DNA of 30,778 nt from Haplosporangium gracile (lineage: Eukaryota > Mortierellomycota > Mortierellomycetes > Mortierellales > Mortierellaceae), in contig JAAAUF010000023.1 of NCBI GenBank assembly GCA_015499985.1, positions 66,860-97,637 of the forward strand, in the 5' to 3' direction. How positions within the stretch are numbered: position 1 is the stretch's first letter; every line of letters begins with the position of its first letter. Below are positions 21,301 through 30,778 of the stretch, piece after piece. The notes beneath the pieces are model-generated. The model was not told where the DNA came from, did no database searches, and saw only the letters and a list, made by a program, of their open reading frames with translations. Made by a program: the position numbers and the translations under genes.

Positions 21301-23441
21301 GACTTGCGCTTCTTGCTCATCCGGAAGAATTCCTGGGGTTCCAGCTCATGGTCTTTGTCGCCGTCAGCAATCGATCCAATGATCGACGTCGCAGTTCCCG
21401 TCATATTCGGCCGACCGGCCCGTGTCCGCCGTGCAATCGATCTCTTCAACAGTTGCCAGGTTGAATTCTGCCTCGCTGCTCCTCCTCCAGATGCTCCTCC
21501 TGTTGCCGAATCTACAACAATCGATGCTGTCGATGGTTTATCGTCCTTGGGTGAATTAGGCCGACTAGCTCCTGGCGATCGCACTCCCTGGTAAGTGTTG
21601 GCCAACCAAGACGTTGACTTTTCTGCCCAGCGGTAAGTGTGATGGTACTGACTTAGGTGGTGGTGATTTGCATGCAAACTCGACAGTCGGTTCGCCCTAG
21701 GCTGTTTAATCTTTTGAAGCCCATCCAAAACACGTCCCTGAAAGTTGAGCTCGACAAACTTGGAGTTGTCCTGTTCGAACCGGTCCGAGAGAATCTGCAT
21801 TGTGTATCGCTTCATGATGTAGAGCATGTTCATGGCTTGGACCCCCCAGAGACACCGATAGATCCACCAAAAGATCCATCGACGACAATGCATGTCGACT
21901 CCATCCGGAAGCGTGTCCGTAAGACCCAGTAGACTCTTGGCTTTTATACATGTCGGGTGGTGTATAAAGACCGCCCAGAACCCAATGAGAGAAAAGAGCC
22001 AGCAAGACCGCGCGATATGAGGTACCAATCCATCGTGCGTCTCCAAGGTGATCTTGACCTTGACCGATCCAAAATTGTGGATGATCTTGAAGAGAGCCAT
22101 AATCAGGAGCTGCATTACAAAGTAGCCGATATGGTTCCCGACCACGACGGCCATGTAGGGCTTTCCATCCTCGGTCAGCACAATCGTCCCGTGGTGGTGT
22201 GAATGGACATGGTGGAGAATGAACTTGGGGATGAGAAAAAAGATGAGCAGGAGTGCATGCTTGATCAGTTTGAGGATCCATGGGTGAAGTCGGCAGTGCA
22301 ATGGTCGACAGCAAATATCGTCCTGCAGCATCCTCGGTTTTTCGGTACTGCTCTGAGTCCTCTTGACCTGCTGGACCTCATAGATCTTGTCTTCCTCCCA
22401 ATCAAAAAAGTCATTGTCGTCCTTGTTGTCGATGTTACTAATGCTGCCATCGTCTTTGTCGCTCCGTCCTGTCTCCTGACCATCTGCCAAAAGACCCTTG
22501 TCGTTCAGAAAACTGATGGGCGAGGCTTCGTCGACCCTCATCGTGAAAGACGCCAGGTGCTCGGTCTTGATCCCTGAGGGTACATGCTCCCGCGTTGAGC
22601 TAAAGGACGTCTTCCGTTGTAGCGAACGTGGCGTTATTGGTTCGTCGCCAGTTGGTTCGGTATCCGTTTTTTCTGTGGTTGGGAAGTGGCGTAATGAGTC
22701 GGCTGGAGATTGTGGCGTTGTAGCTGAAGAGTATGAGGTGGAATATGTTGAGTATGTGGATCGAGTGGATCTGCGATGCCGAAGCATTGTGTTGGGTGAT
22801 TCGAGCTCGGCTGATTTCATGACGACTTCGAGCGATGGAACTGCTGTCGTTTGGATGGATGCCGATAGGGGTGGGTTGTCGTTGCTGGTACTGGTGCTGT
22901 GGTTTGAGGCGGCTTGGTGGAATGTCTGTGATAGGGAAGTGGTGAGGACCAGTTGAGAGAGTGGTATCGTTTCTGTGTTTGCGGTGGGGAGAAGGTTGGA
23001 TATGCGGGCGGCATGGTCTGTGTTGGTTGCTACTTCTGTTGGTATTGGCAGAGGGGTCGATGTCGATGTTGCTGCTGTTACTGTTGTAGGCAATAAGGCG
23101 TCGCCATTGACCAGAACTGGTGTATTAGTTCCGCTCTGACTACTGGCACTGGTACTGTTGCTTGAAGTATGGCGATGGTGGCGGTGATGATGATGACGAT
23201 GATGGAGGTGATAGTAGTGGTTTCTCAGATCCGGTTGCCCATGGTAATGGTGGCTCTCAGGCTCCATTGAGGTCCCAGTATCTGGTATCGTTGCTGTCTC
23301 AGTAGGGCCTTTCGGATTGGCTGTTGAAATTGGTGGCGTTTGGTTTGCCCCTGGTCGTGGTGTCGTGTTCTGTTGGACTGCTGGTATAATGAAGGGCGGG
23401 ACTCTTGTCCCTGGATCCAGGGAGCCCCCAGTCTCCTTCAT
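18319..23441 (-). CDS. MscS-family mechanosensitive channel with EF-hand (Msy1/Msy2-like), nine exons
   Basis: Fungal MscS-like channels of this layout (S. pombe Msy1/Msy2) act in the endoplasmic reticulum and control Ca2+ and cell volume under hypo-osmotic shock. Exons (complement): 23441-21264, 21155-20984, 20822-20647, 20521-20444, 20162-20159, 19977-19946, 19712-19647, 19488-19428, 19268-18319; 1238 aa. The N-terminal 370 residues are Ser/Thr-rich with a His-rich patch (64-91). Four hydrophobic segments lie near 389-410, 428-452, 476-494 and 521-545. An EF-hand-like loop (769-780, DPSGGGIVTRAM) follows, then two more membrane segments (about 812-855), the pore/linker GTSAKNAFESMVFIFVM, and the MscS beta domain PFDVGDKIELD...HIFSPNYVLATRNI. 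The tail is Gln/His-rich. Exon 5 has only 4 nt and is needed for frame. ATG 23441 is the only in-frame ATG at the 5' end. Confidence 0.9.
19869..19920. repeat. ATGC-type and (CCGT) tetranucleotide repeats in an MscS-gene intron
   Basis: Short tandem repeats, tgca/tgcatgcatgca near 19874-19888 and four CCGT-type units near 19905-19919, lie in the 233-bp intron between exons 6 and 7. Confidence 0.6.
20159..20162 (-). other. 4-nt microexon (CGTC) of the MscS-family gene
   Basis: On the minus strand the sequence reads CTAG|CGTC|GTAAGT, a full acceptor and a consensus donor around four bases. The upstream exon ends in phase 0 after ...FIFVM and the downstream exon begins with two bases completing a codon before FDVGD. 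Inserting CGTC gives M-R-P-F-D-V-G-D, matching the family's FVMHPFDVGD pattern apart from Arg for His. A longer exon in this phase is impossible because the codon just before CGT would be TAG. Flanking introns are 281 and 181 bp. Confidence 0.75.
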
Positions 23442-25183
23442 GCTTTGCTGGCCTTCTGCCTTCCCTTTACTCTGTTGCTTCGTTGTTGTGCAGATTGCGG
23501 TCGAGGTGTAAGACGAATAGTCGAAGGGAGAGGGAGAGAGAAAAGAAGAATGAGATAAATGAGCGAGTGAAATATGTGTGAGTGGACGGGGTATGAAGGA
23601 TGGAAGAAGAAAATGAGAAGCAGTGCAAAAAGGCAAAGAACGAACTTGAAAGAGTTAGCCCAAACAAGACCCTCGTTTATTCCCTTGTCTTTGCAATCCC
23701 ACTAGAGCCATGAGGAAGTGTAGTACTCGTTATTATTCCTCTCGTAAAACGACGCGCGCATGTACACCCACACACGCAGCGAAGTAGCTCATAGGCCGAG
23801 CTGGAACCAAGAATAAAGGTGCTGCATGACCTGGCCCACAAGAACACTTCGATTGGACACAATAAAGAACACTATCGGCATCATTCCAGATCGGACGCGT
23901 TCGCTTCTACATGTTAGGAGCAATTGGACACTGTAGGACAAACTCGTTGTTTGTAACTGTCTACTCTCTTTCTCTTGATCCTTGATGTCCCTCTCTCTCT
24001 CTCCTTGTCTCTCTTTCCTCCTTGCTCGTTTTATTTTAGTTGAGGAAAGGGAAAGTATTCATCATTCAGGGACTGACTCCGATATCTGCATGCTGTATAT
24101 ATGTGAAAGTGAGTGAAAGAGAGGGTGAGAAGCACGAAGGGCTTGAGAGAATCAAAAGGGGGCAACGGCAACAGCGCGTATCTGCTATCTGGCCTACCTC
24201 TTATTAGCGGAGTATTGTGGCGTGTTTTTTTTGTCCTGAGGGCGCGCTTGTGTTTATAATGAGGTAACCAGGGCGGATAAGAAAGATAGGGTATTCTTAG
24301 GATGTCGGTTGGCTATCTGAGCCAAATAAATTTGACAGGCAGACAGGGCAAAAGATAGGCGGGCAAGAAAGAGGAGACAGGTGGAGAAAGGACTGGCAGA
24401 TGACCTACTCTATGCCCCATTGTGGTAGGGTTTGTTTGTAAATCGGAAACACAAAAGAAGGGAAAGATGACAAGACAAAAATGAAGTGACAGAGTGAGTA
24501 CAAAAGAGTGTGAGCCCAAGTCTTTTTTTTTTTCTTGCTCCGTGGGCAGTTTTTTTCTATGGAGGTAATAAAAAACCTAAAAACAACGGACCAATTGAAG
24601 TGTGAAGGACGATGGTGAGGGAAGAGAGGAGATCATGGTTGAATGTCTCCCAACTGGAAGTGTGGGTGTGATGGATTGAGCATGAAACATGAGCATGTCA
24701 CATCGATGGATAATGACCATGGAGCATGTTAATCACACCTTTGGTTTATCATCATCGTTGTCGATAGGGATAAGGATAGAGTAAAGTAAGGTCTCCTGGC
24801 AATGGCCTCATTCTTGAGTTATTGTTATCCCACCCACCCACCGTCAATTAGCCCATGTACCAGGACATAATACGTACTAATTTGCCTGTTCTTCTTCCCG
24901 TTTCCCTTCTTTGCCTCCTCCTCGTCACTCCTTCTTCCTGTCTTTCCTATTTTTCACTTTCCCACATTCACTCAAACTCCCTTTCTCCTTTACCCCTTCG
25001 CTTCTCCCTTCCTTCCCTTTATTACTCCCCAACTTTTCCTCTCTTTTCCTCTCTTTTCTTTCTTTTCTTTCTCTTTCATTCATCTCCATCTCATTCGCTT
25101 TCTCACGCTCGACCCTTTCAGGACAAGTCTCACTCACCACCGTCTACAAGAAACAACAAACCAACAACAACATCAACAACAAT
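23442..25183. promoter_or_regulatory. Divergent upstream region of the MscS-family gene and GNA1
   Basis: A 1.74-kb region without a convincing gene. It includes CT microsatellite stretches near 23990-24010, three copies of GAGCATG at 24678-24684, 24691-24697 and 24722-24728, a C/T-rich block at 24890-25130 directly before GNA1, and an A/C-rich leader ending at the GNA1 ATG. The frame upstream of ATG 25184 is open but encodes only pyrimidine-tract peptide and has no ATG that I accept as a start. Confidence 0.55.
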
Positions 25184-25855
25184 ATGGCACCCATCTCGTC
25201 AAAGACCAAGAGTCCCTTCACAAAGTCGGACAACCTCCTCTTTGACCCTGCCCTAATCCCAGCATCCATCCAGGAATCTCTCCCCGCCGGTTACGTCGTC
25301 CGCCCTCTGGCCCGGTCCGACAACCAGGTCCGATCCAACTCGTCCTTCCTCAAGACCCTCGAGGTCCTCACCACCGTCGGCATCGTCTCTGACGACGCCT
25401 TCCAGCGCCGCTTCCAGTACCTCAAGGAGCATTCGGATCAGTATTTCACCATCGTCATCGAGGACATGAACGTTCCACCCACATCCGCAGGATCTGCGAC
25501 TTCCTCATCACCGTCGTTGGTCACCCCCGGACGGGGCAAAATTGTTGCAGCTGGAACCGTTCTTGTCGAACGTAAGTTTATCCACGAGTTAGGGATGGTG
25601 GGCCATATTGAGGATATTGCGGTCTCGGCCGACCAGCAGGGCAAGAAGTTGGGTCTCCGGATTATTGAGACCCTCAAGGCAATCGGGCAGCAGGTCGGTT
25701 GTTACAAGGTTATCCTGGATTGCTCAGAGAAGAATGTGCCCTTTTATGAAAAGTGTGGCTTTGAGCGCAAGGGTGTCGAGATGGGCTGGTATGTCAACAA
25801 GCCCACGTACGCCAGTCCCGTTGATGTTCACGTACCCATCCAGGCCAAGCTCTAA
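25184..25855 (+). CDS. GNA1: Glucosamine-6-phosphate N-acetyltransferase, single exon
   Basis: Transfers acetyl from acetyl-CoA to glucosamine 6-phosphate, giving GlcNAc-6-phosphate, the second step towards UDP-GlcNAc for chitin, GPI anchors and N-glycans; cytosolic. The 223-aa product is a GNAT-fold protein. Seen: LFDPALI and GYVVRPLARSD near the N-terminus, FLKTLEVLTTVG, YFTIVIED, GKIVAAGTVLVERKFIHE, the core GHIEDIAVSADQQGKKLGLRIIE with the acetyl-CoA-binding QQGKKLG loop, then CYKVILDCSEKNVPFYEKCGF. These match Gna1 closely. A Ser/Thr/Pro/Gly insertion of about 20 residues sits between YFTIVIEDMNV and GKIVAAG, and yeast Gna1 is shorter (about 160 aa), the extra length being this loop and the two ends. 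ATG 25184 follows an A/C-rich leader. Confidence 0.97.
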   Translation: MAPISSKTKSPFTKSDNLLFDPALIPASIQESLPAGYVVRPLARSDNQVRSNSSFLKTLEVLTTVGIVSDDAFQRRFQYLKEHSDQYFTIVIEDMNVPPTSAGSATSSSPSLVTPGRGKIVAAGTVLVERKFIHELGMVGHIEDIAVSADQQGKKLGLRIIETLKAIGQQVGCYKVILDCSEKNVPFYEKCGFERKGVEMGWYVNKPTYASPVDVHVPIQAKL

Positions 25856-26493
25856 AAAAAAGGGTACACCTGGAAGATGGCAGCAGCAGGAGTGTCATGG
25901 TCGAAGCCTTTCCACCGTTCTCCGGCCACCACCTCTGTGCTCGGCTCTCGACCCCCGGCTTTTATTTTTCTCTAAAACCCCACCCATCCAAAAATACCAC
26001 ACGAGAAAAATACATTAGCCATCTCCACCCTTTTTTTTTTGTCTTTCATCTTTTATCTTTCGTCTTCCTCTCCCTCCCCTTCTTTAAAGGGTGGAACCAC
26101 CTTCATTGCTTTTGCCTTGCGCCTTTTGTAGTTCTATTATCTCTTTTCAAACCAATACATATTTGCATTTCCTTGCACCATTCGTACAATTTGTCTCATT
26201 GAAAGCCTGCTCTATGCTCTCTTTCAAGTAAAAAAAAGAGGGAGAGATGAGCCCTTTCTTTTTTTTTTTCTTTCTGCAGGTTCCGTTGTGCCACGGATGA
26301 AATGGAGGGCCCGTATTTTTGTTGTGTTTTGTGGGAGACAACGGGACACAGAAAACTGACTCGTATTCACACCAAACACACACGTCAACATAACGTACAT
26401 GGAATAGAAATGGGTAACTCTGTTTTTAATTGGCGGAATGAGTGTAGTGTAGTGGGGATATCAATAGAAAAGAATATAGTATGCATGAAACAA
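25856..26493. other. Convergent intergenic region between GNA1 and TRM5
   Basis: 638 bp between two stop codons. It contains T tracts and 3'-UTR-like sequence; the open frames here are short and without family motifs. No RNA gene is recognised. Confidence 0.6.
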
Positions 26494-28619
26494 TTACTCG
26501 GTCTTGGGGCGCTTCTCGGCCGACTCTGTTTCAGGGGCACCGCCAGTTGCACTGCTTGTGTCGGTTTCCGACTCGAGTTTTCTCTTGACATCGCTAAAGT
26601 CAAAGTGAACAGGGTACGTGTCAATAAAAGCGGAAGGGGGGGTGTAATTTGAGGGCTTGCCGCGAGCTAAAATAAACCCAAAAAAAATAAGCACGGACTT
26701 TCCATATTCCACACTAAAAAAAAAAAGTGTCACCAATTGAGAAAAAATCACGAAAGACGTTACCTTACCTTGCAAATGCAATCTCGGCAGGGAGACGGAA
26801 CGAAATACAGTACATATCCTTGTTGGGGGCCACCTTGCGCACCCAGTGCAGCTTAAGGGAGTCCAGCTCCAACTTGCCGCCCATCACGGCCTCGACGCGT
26901 TCACGGACATCGTCCTCGGGCTTGTCGCTCTTGGAGAAGCAGTGGCAGTGGATCATCGGCAGCTGGATCTTGGGTTCTGGGATCTGCTCCTCGCGACCCT
27001 TGAACAGTCCACGAAAGGCGTCCAAGAATTCGATTGCTGTTGCTGGGAGGTTCATTACAAAGTGGTCGAAAGTCTTGAATTTGTGGGATGGAGTTGCTGG
27101 TACGATGGGGGCGGGTATGGGTTCTGGAGCTGGAATCTCAGGCTTGGGAACAGCAGCACCCTTCTTGCCCTTGGGCACTGTGGGAACTGCTACTGGAGTC
27201 TGGTATCCTGACTTTTCTAAATCCTCAACCGCCTTGCGGATGAACTCGCGACCATCCAAGTTGTAAATATGCAAATTGTCCTTGATCTATCATGGTATAA
27301 ATAATGACAGACATACTCTAACGTTAGGAATGCGTCGGACAGCTACTTTCCAAAGAAACGGTTCCAAGCGCGATAAACGAAGAAGTCGTTACCTTGTTGA
27401 GGCCCTTGTTTTCGAGCATGTATTTGTACGAAGTGGGGTTGAGATCGTTGGCGTAGACCATGCAGCCCTTCTTGGAGGCGGGCATGGCAAAAGGTCCAAC
27501 TCCTGCCATGACATCGCACACAGCATCCGTTGGCTTGAACATCTTGACGAGACGGTCATGCTCAGTGTGAAGGCGAGAGTTCCAGTACACCTGAGAGAAG
27601 TCAAACTTGAATCTGCACCCACTCTCTCTCTAATGTGCCGCGAAGCGGTAAAGCAGTTAGTTTCAATCATTAACATGAAAGGCGTAGAAAAAATTGCCAA
27701 CTGACGACCCAACACTGTGTGGTGCACTTACGACTTCAGCAATCATGTTGTCCTCTCCTGCAAGAATTTCCATCTTGAAGAACCGGAAAGTAGTGTCAAT
27801 CGAATCCGTCTTGTTGACAACAGTCTTGAGATTAGGGTTCTTGTCCAGAATAACCTGTCCAATGAGTCCTTTGAAGGGGAGATATTCGTCCTTGAGGTTC
27901 ATATGGGCGATATGTCCGACTGTCGTGAACGAAGAGGGAGCCTCGTCAATAATCTCCTCTGGAAGGAGCGCGCGCAAGATCTCGTCCGCTGTCCAGTGGT
28001 CGTATCCAACACTGATCTCGGCCTTTGTCAAGTTGATGTCCTTTTCCTTGATGAACTCTTTTGTCTTCTCTGACGCGCCTTCGAGATCTATTATTTAGAA
28101 GCGGGAATATTGTTTGATGATTTAGTTCTAGAACTGTAAACAGGCGACTGCTATCCACTTGAAGAGACGGTCAACTGAATGTTAAGTCTTGAGCAAGAAT
28201 GAGGGTGATCGTCTACCTTCGGTCTGGATATCCAGGTTCAAAAGCACCAAGCGCTTGGACTTTTCACCATCGTCACTATCAATGACATTCCTGATCTTAG
28301 GCTCTAGCAGCATATCTCTACAGATGGCATTGGAATAAAATTGTACATTCTGTTGTTAAAAACAGCTACGCCGAGAAAAAGACTTGCTCCCAAAGCCTCT
28401 TGTTCAAATGCACCATCGCTTCTTCTCAGCGACATCCTTGTATATTTTGGTGGCGTGCCGGTAAAAACACAAAAAAAAAAAGACATACGTTCCGAGAGCC
28501 TTCTTGCATTCCATGGTCATGGAGGCAGGGATGCGGAGGGCCATTGCACTGACAGAGGTCTTGAAAAGTGACCTGTCGAGGGTCAAGAGGCCTCGCTGAA
28601 TGGTTGGTGGGGGGATCAT
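26494..28619 (-). CDS. TRM5: tRNA (guanine37-N1)-methyltransferase Trm5, six exons
   Basis: Uses S-adenosylmethionine to methylate N1 of G37 next to the anticodon, preventing +1 frameshifting; works in nucleus and mitochondria in yeast. Exons (complement): 28619-28489, 28317-28217, 28087-27732, 27590-27393, 27286-26769, 26713-26494; 507 aa (yeast Trm5 is about 499). Seen: N-terminal RALLPEE and [27 protein letters not shown] segments (conserved HIAHMNL and [11 protein letters not shown]), [12 protein letters not shown], the SAM-binding motif DVMAGVGPF (222-230), the YANDLNP motif, then [19 protein letters not shown] Pro/Ala-rich stretch follows, and the class end motif [10 protein letters not shown]. 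The last 70 residues, after a 55-bp intron, are less certain: they end in a charged EKRPKTE sequence and I see no counterpart in other Trm5 proteins. Confidence 0.94.
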
Positions 28620-29376
28620 TCCAGTTTTCCTTTGGTGTGTTGATGGTTAAGAAAGTAAAGAAAAAGGAATGCTTCGTTGAAAAGAGCTGATCTCTGTTTT
28701 CTGTGAAAATATCCTACTTGGAGGCTGAGTGGTAGGCAGTCACTTTTTCTTATGATTTGGGCGTTTGAAAAAGGCTGCCTTTTGTCTTTTCCTTATACCT
28801 TATCCCTGTGCACCTGTTTCCCCATGCTGTTTTGCTCTGACTCAATCTGCCTGAATCAACCGCGCCCTATCCATTGCTCATGGAAGACGTGTGGATATTT
28901 TAATCGGTGTTTCTTTTTACACACACGTCGGTGTGGGGATTGATCAATAGGACACACCACGGGAAGGAGAAGGGAGGAACAAGGGACAATGACGACAAGT
29001 GAAATGTATATGCGATGCATATGTGGGGGTTGCCGTTATGTGTGTATAATGTGTTCATACAACATTTCAAAAAAAAACAGATGAGCGTGGGCTTTGGGCC
29101 ATTGGGCGAAAGAACGATATTTTGCCCATCCGTAAACTAAGCTCCTCAAGCAACTTTTTTTTTTTTTTTTTTTTTTTGATTTTTGAGGTCACATCACTTT
29201 TTCATTCTCGTTCTTTATTTTTTTTCTCACCCTCTCCACTCCTTCCTTTCCTTCACTCCTTCACTCTTCCACTCAACAACCATTCTCAACCTACTCACCT
29301 CCACTCACACCTATCCCAACTCCCCAACTCCCAACTCCCAGCAACCAGATCCCTCTTCTCTCACACACACATTGCA
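28620..29376. promoter_or_regulatory. Divergent upstream region of TRM5 and the CDGSH gene
   Basis: 757 bp between divergent starts. It contains a 23-nt or longer T tract at about 29155-29177, a C/T-rich block at 29215-29280, and a short tandem repeat of the CCAACTC type near 29313-29340 in the leader before ATG 29377. No gene is seen. Confidence 0.55.
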
Positions 29377-30452
29377 ATGGATATCGAAGACTTTGCATAC
29401 CTTCCCTGCAAACCCAAAGCAACTCATGTAAGACTCCCTTCTCGCAAACATATAAAGAAATGATCCGACGGTCCGAGCGGACCTACAAAAAAAACGGCAC
29501 CTCACCCCTACAGCAATTGACTCCCTTCTTTCCTCTGCTTTACTTTCTTTTCACCCTTCAATAGTTCAACCCCATCACTCTTCGTAACCTCAAACCAGGA
29601 TCCATCAAGGAATGGTGTACCTGCGGACTGACCAAGACCGGCGTCTGGTAAATCAACAAGAGCTAGCATCAAGTCGTAAGGGGTTTGATACTCGCCTAAT
29701 GCTCTAGTCCAGCTCAACTGACAGTCTTCCATATTACGTTCATAATAGGTGCGATGGCAAATCTCACAAGGGCACGACATTCAAACCCCTGCGCTGGAAA
29801 GTCCCTAAGAAACCACAAACAATCTACCTCATGTGCGACTGCAGGTACACCACCCTCCCTCCGTAAGTTCTCTTATTCAATCAATTATCAACCTGAACCG
29901 CAAGAACGAAGCACAGTCCATCGTATTTCTTCTAACGAACTTCCCTCCTCCATCCTCTTCCCCTTCCTTTATCACAATAGCTATTGCGACGGTTTACACA
30001 TGGATCTGCCACTTAAGTACTTCAAACAGATTGAAAAGTGTTCTAAACAACCTCACGATCCAGAGGTGACAAAACTCTGTGAGGAGTGTGGATGGGCAGG
30101 GCCCCGTGATAAGTGGCCTGAACTGCCTGAGACCGATTCTGAAGGATCGGATTATACTTCCTCTGAGGATGAGGGGGAAGACACGGAGGAGTCTAGAAAA
30201 AAGAAGGAGGACAAGGCAGCAAAGACTCTGGCGGCTAATACCCCAAAAGTACAGATTGAGCTTCAGTCCGATCAGGACGTGTCATCAACCTCAACATCCA
30301 TAGCAGCAGCAGCCACAGGAGGAGAAGGCGTCTCGGTGCAGGTTCAACGCGGATGCAGCGGCAGTTGCAAAACAAGGCATCACCAGGACACCGATGCTGA
30401 CGACGAAGGTGTCGCAAAAGTGACCGACAACTTGAACAAGACCAGTCTGTAG
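29377..30452 (+). CDS. CDGSH iron-sulfur domain protein with two motifs and acidic tail, four exons
   Basis: Exons 29377-29427, 29565-29647, 29749-29862 and 29981-30452; 239 aa. CDGSH proteins bind [2Fe-2S] clusters through three Cys and one His; two-motif versions resemble mitochondrial CISD3 and bacterial relatives. First motif: C35-T-C37 ... C46-D-G-K-S-H51, which has one extra residue before His and Val where the family has Pro. Second motif: C74-D-C76 ... P-Y-C85-D-G-L-H89, with canonical spacing. A C-E-E-C pair and a GWAG sequence follow, then an acidic Ser/Asp/Glu tail of about 120 residues. No clear transmembrane helix; the first 17 residues are acidic and do not look like a mitochondrial presequence. 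The splice joins fall inside both motifs (Trp45 and Pro83), which supports the model. The function of this architecture is unknown to me. Confidence 0.88.
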
Positions 30453-30778
30453 ATTTTCTTTCTACCTACCCTAAGTATGCATGCCTATTTTTCCATCCGT
30501 AGAATACACAATAAAGAACGCTGTTGGTACTTTCATATTATTGCTGTGCGAATAAGCGAAAGTGCAAATGAATAAGGACTATGAACAAAATATGAGGTAT
30601 GCTTGAGTATGGTTACAAATGAAGATGAAAGATGAAATGTGTGCAGTAAGACAGAGATGCATATTTGCATCTAGTTCAGGAAGGTGGTGTCGACTCCAAC
30701 AGCAAAATCCCAAATGATGATCTAAATAATGAACGAAACCAACGACTAAAGATTAGCGTCAAGAACTGGAGCAAAGGA
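30453..30778. other. 3' flank of the CDGSH gene
   Basis: 326 bp after the stop codon with AT-rich 3'-UTR-like sequence and no coding signal that I can support before the window ends. Confidence 0.55.
30510..30515 (+). terminator. Putative polyadenylation signal AATAAA of the CDGSH gene
   Basis: An AATAAA hexamer 58 bp after the stop codon. Confidence 0.5.

Noticed and set aside
21657..23558. Plus-strand frames opposite the first exon of the MscS-family gene
   Set aside because: The minus strand encodes a single 726-codon exon with membrane helices; the plus frames are shadows.
23442..23636. Extension of the MscS-family protein upstream of ATG 23441
   Set aside because: The frame is open but contains no ATG; the sequence looks like an A/C- and C/T-rich leader.
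29843..29848. Alternative donor AG|GTACAC in exon 3 of the CDGSH gene
   Set aside because: Using it would remove the residues between the second motif's Cys pairs and break the spacing; the GTAAGT at 29863 keeps the motif and frame.
1..30778. A new multi-gene defence, biosynthetic or mobile system
   Set aside because: All eight genes belong to recognisable families of core or signalling functions; there is no transposase, recombinase, synthase cluster or repeat array to support such a claim.

Overview
The window is a stretch of ordinary nuclear chromosome from a fungus. The signs are intron-rich genes with GT-AG introns, a Cch1-type calcium channel, Mediator subunit 31, glucosamine-6-phosphate N-acetyltransferase, long C/T-rich upstream regions, and A/C-rich leaders just before start codons. 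The gene set and intron density fit an early-diverging fungus such as a Mortierella relative (Mucoromycota); this placement is inference. I see no prokaryotic operon, phage, insertion sequence, CRISPR array, tRNA or rRNA.

Eight protein-coding genes can be assembled exon by exon, and their strands alternate strictly from left to right: a classical protein tyrosine phosphatase (-, 2577-3783), CCH1 calcium channel alpha subunit (+, 5485-13594), poly(ADP-ribose) glycohydrolase PARG (-, 13723-16912), MED31 (+, 17300-18229), an MscS-family channel with an EF-hand (-, 18319-23441), GNA1 (+, 25184-25855), TRM5 (-, 26494-28619) and a two-motif CDGSH iron-sulfur protein (+, 29377-30452). Convergent pairs are tight for CCH1/PARG (128 bp between stops) and MED31/MscS (89 bp). 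Divergent pairs share upstream regions of 0.4 to 1.7 kb. Positions 1-2576 are AT- and T-tract-rich and hold no convincing gene, but begin with a perfect 34-bp inverted repeat. An assembly gap of ten N lies in a CCH1 intron.

Two genes concern calcium and osmotic signalling (the plasma-membrane channel Cch1 and the Msy-like MscS channel). The rest are housekeeping: chitin-precursor synthesis (GNA1), tRNA modification (TRM5), transcription (MED31), ADP-ribose turnover (PARG), dephosphorylation and Fe-S metabolism. I find no new multi-gene system. The most interesting signals are within genes: a 4-nt microexon needed to keep the MscS channel in frame, a canonical PCNA-binding PIP-box in an insertion of PARG, a Gln-Glu-Glu-Glu selectivity locus in Cch1, a GC-AG intron in CCH1, a possible missed first exon of CCH1, and an altered first iron-sulfur motif in the CDGSH protein.

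All gene models were built by hand from reading frame, splice consensus and family motifs, without transcript data.
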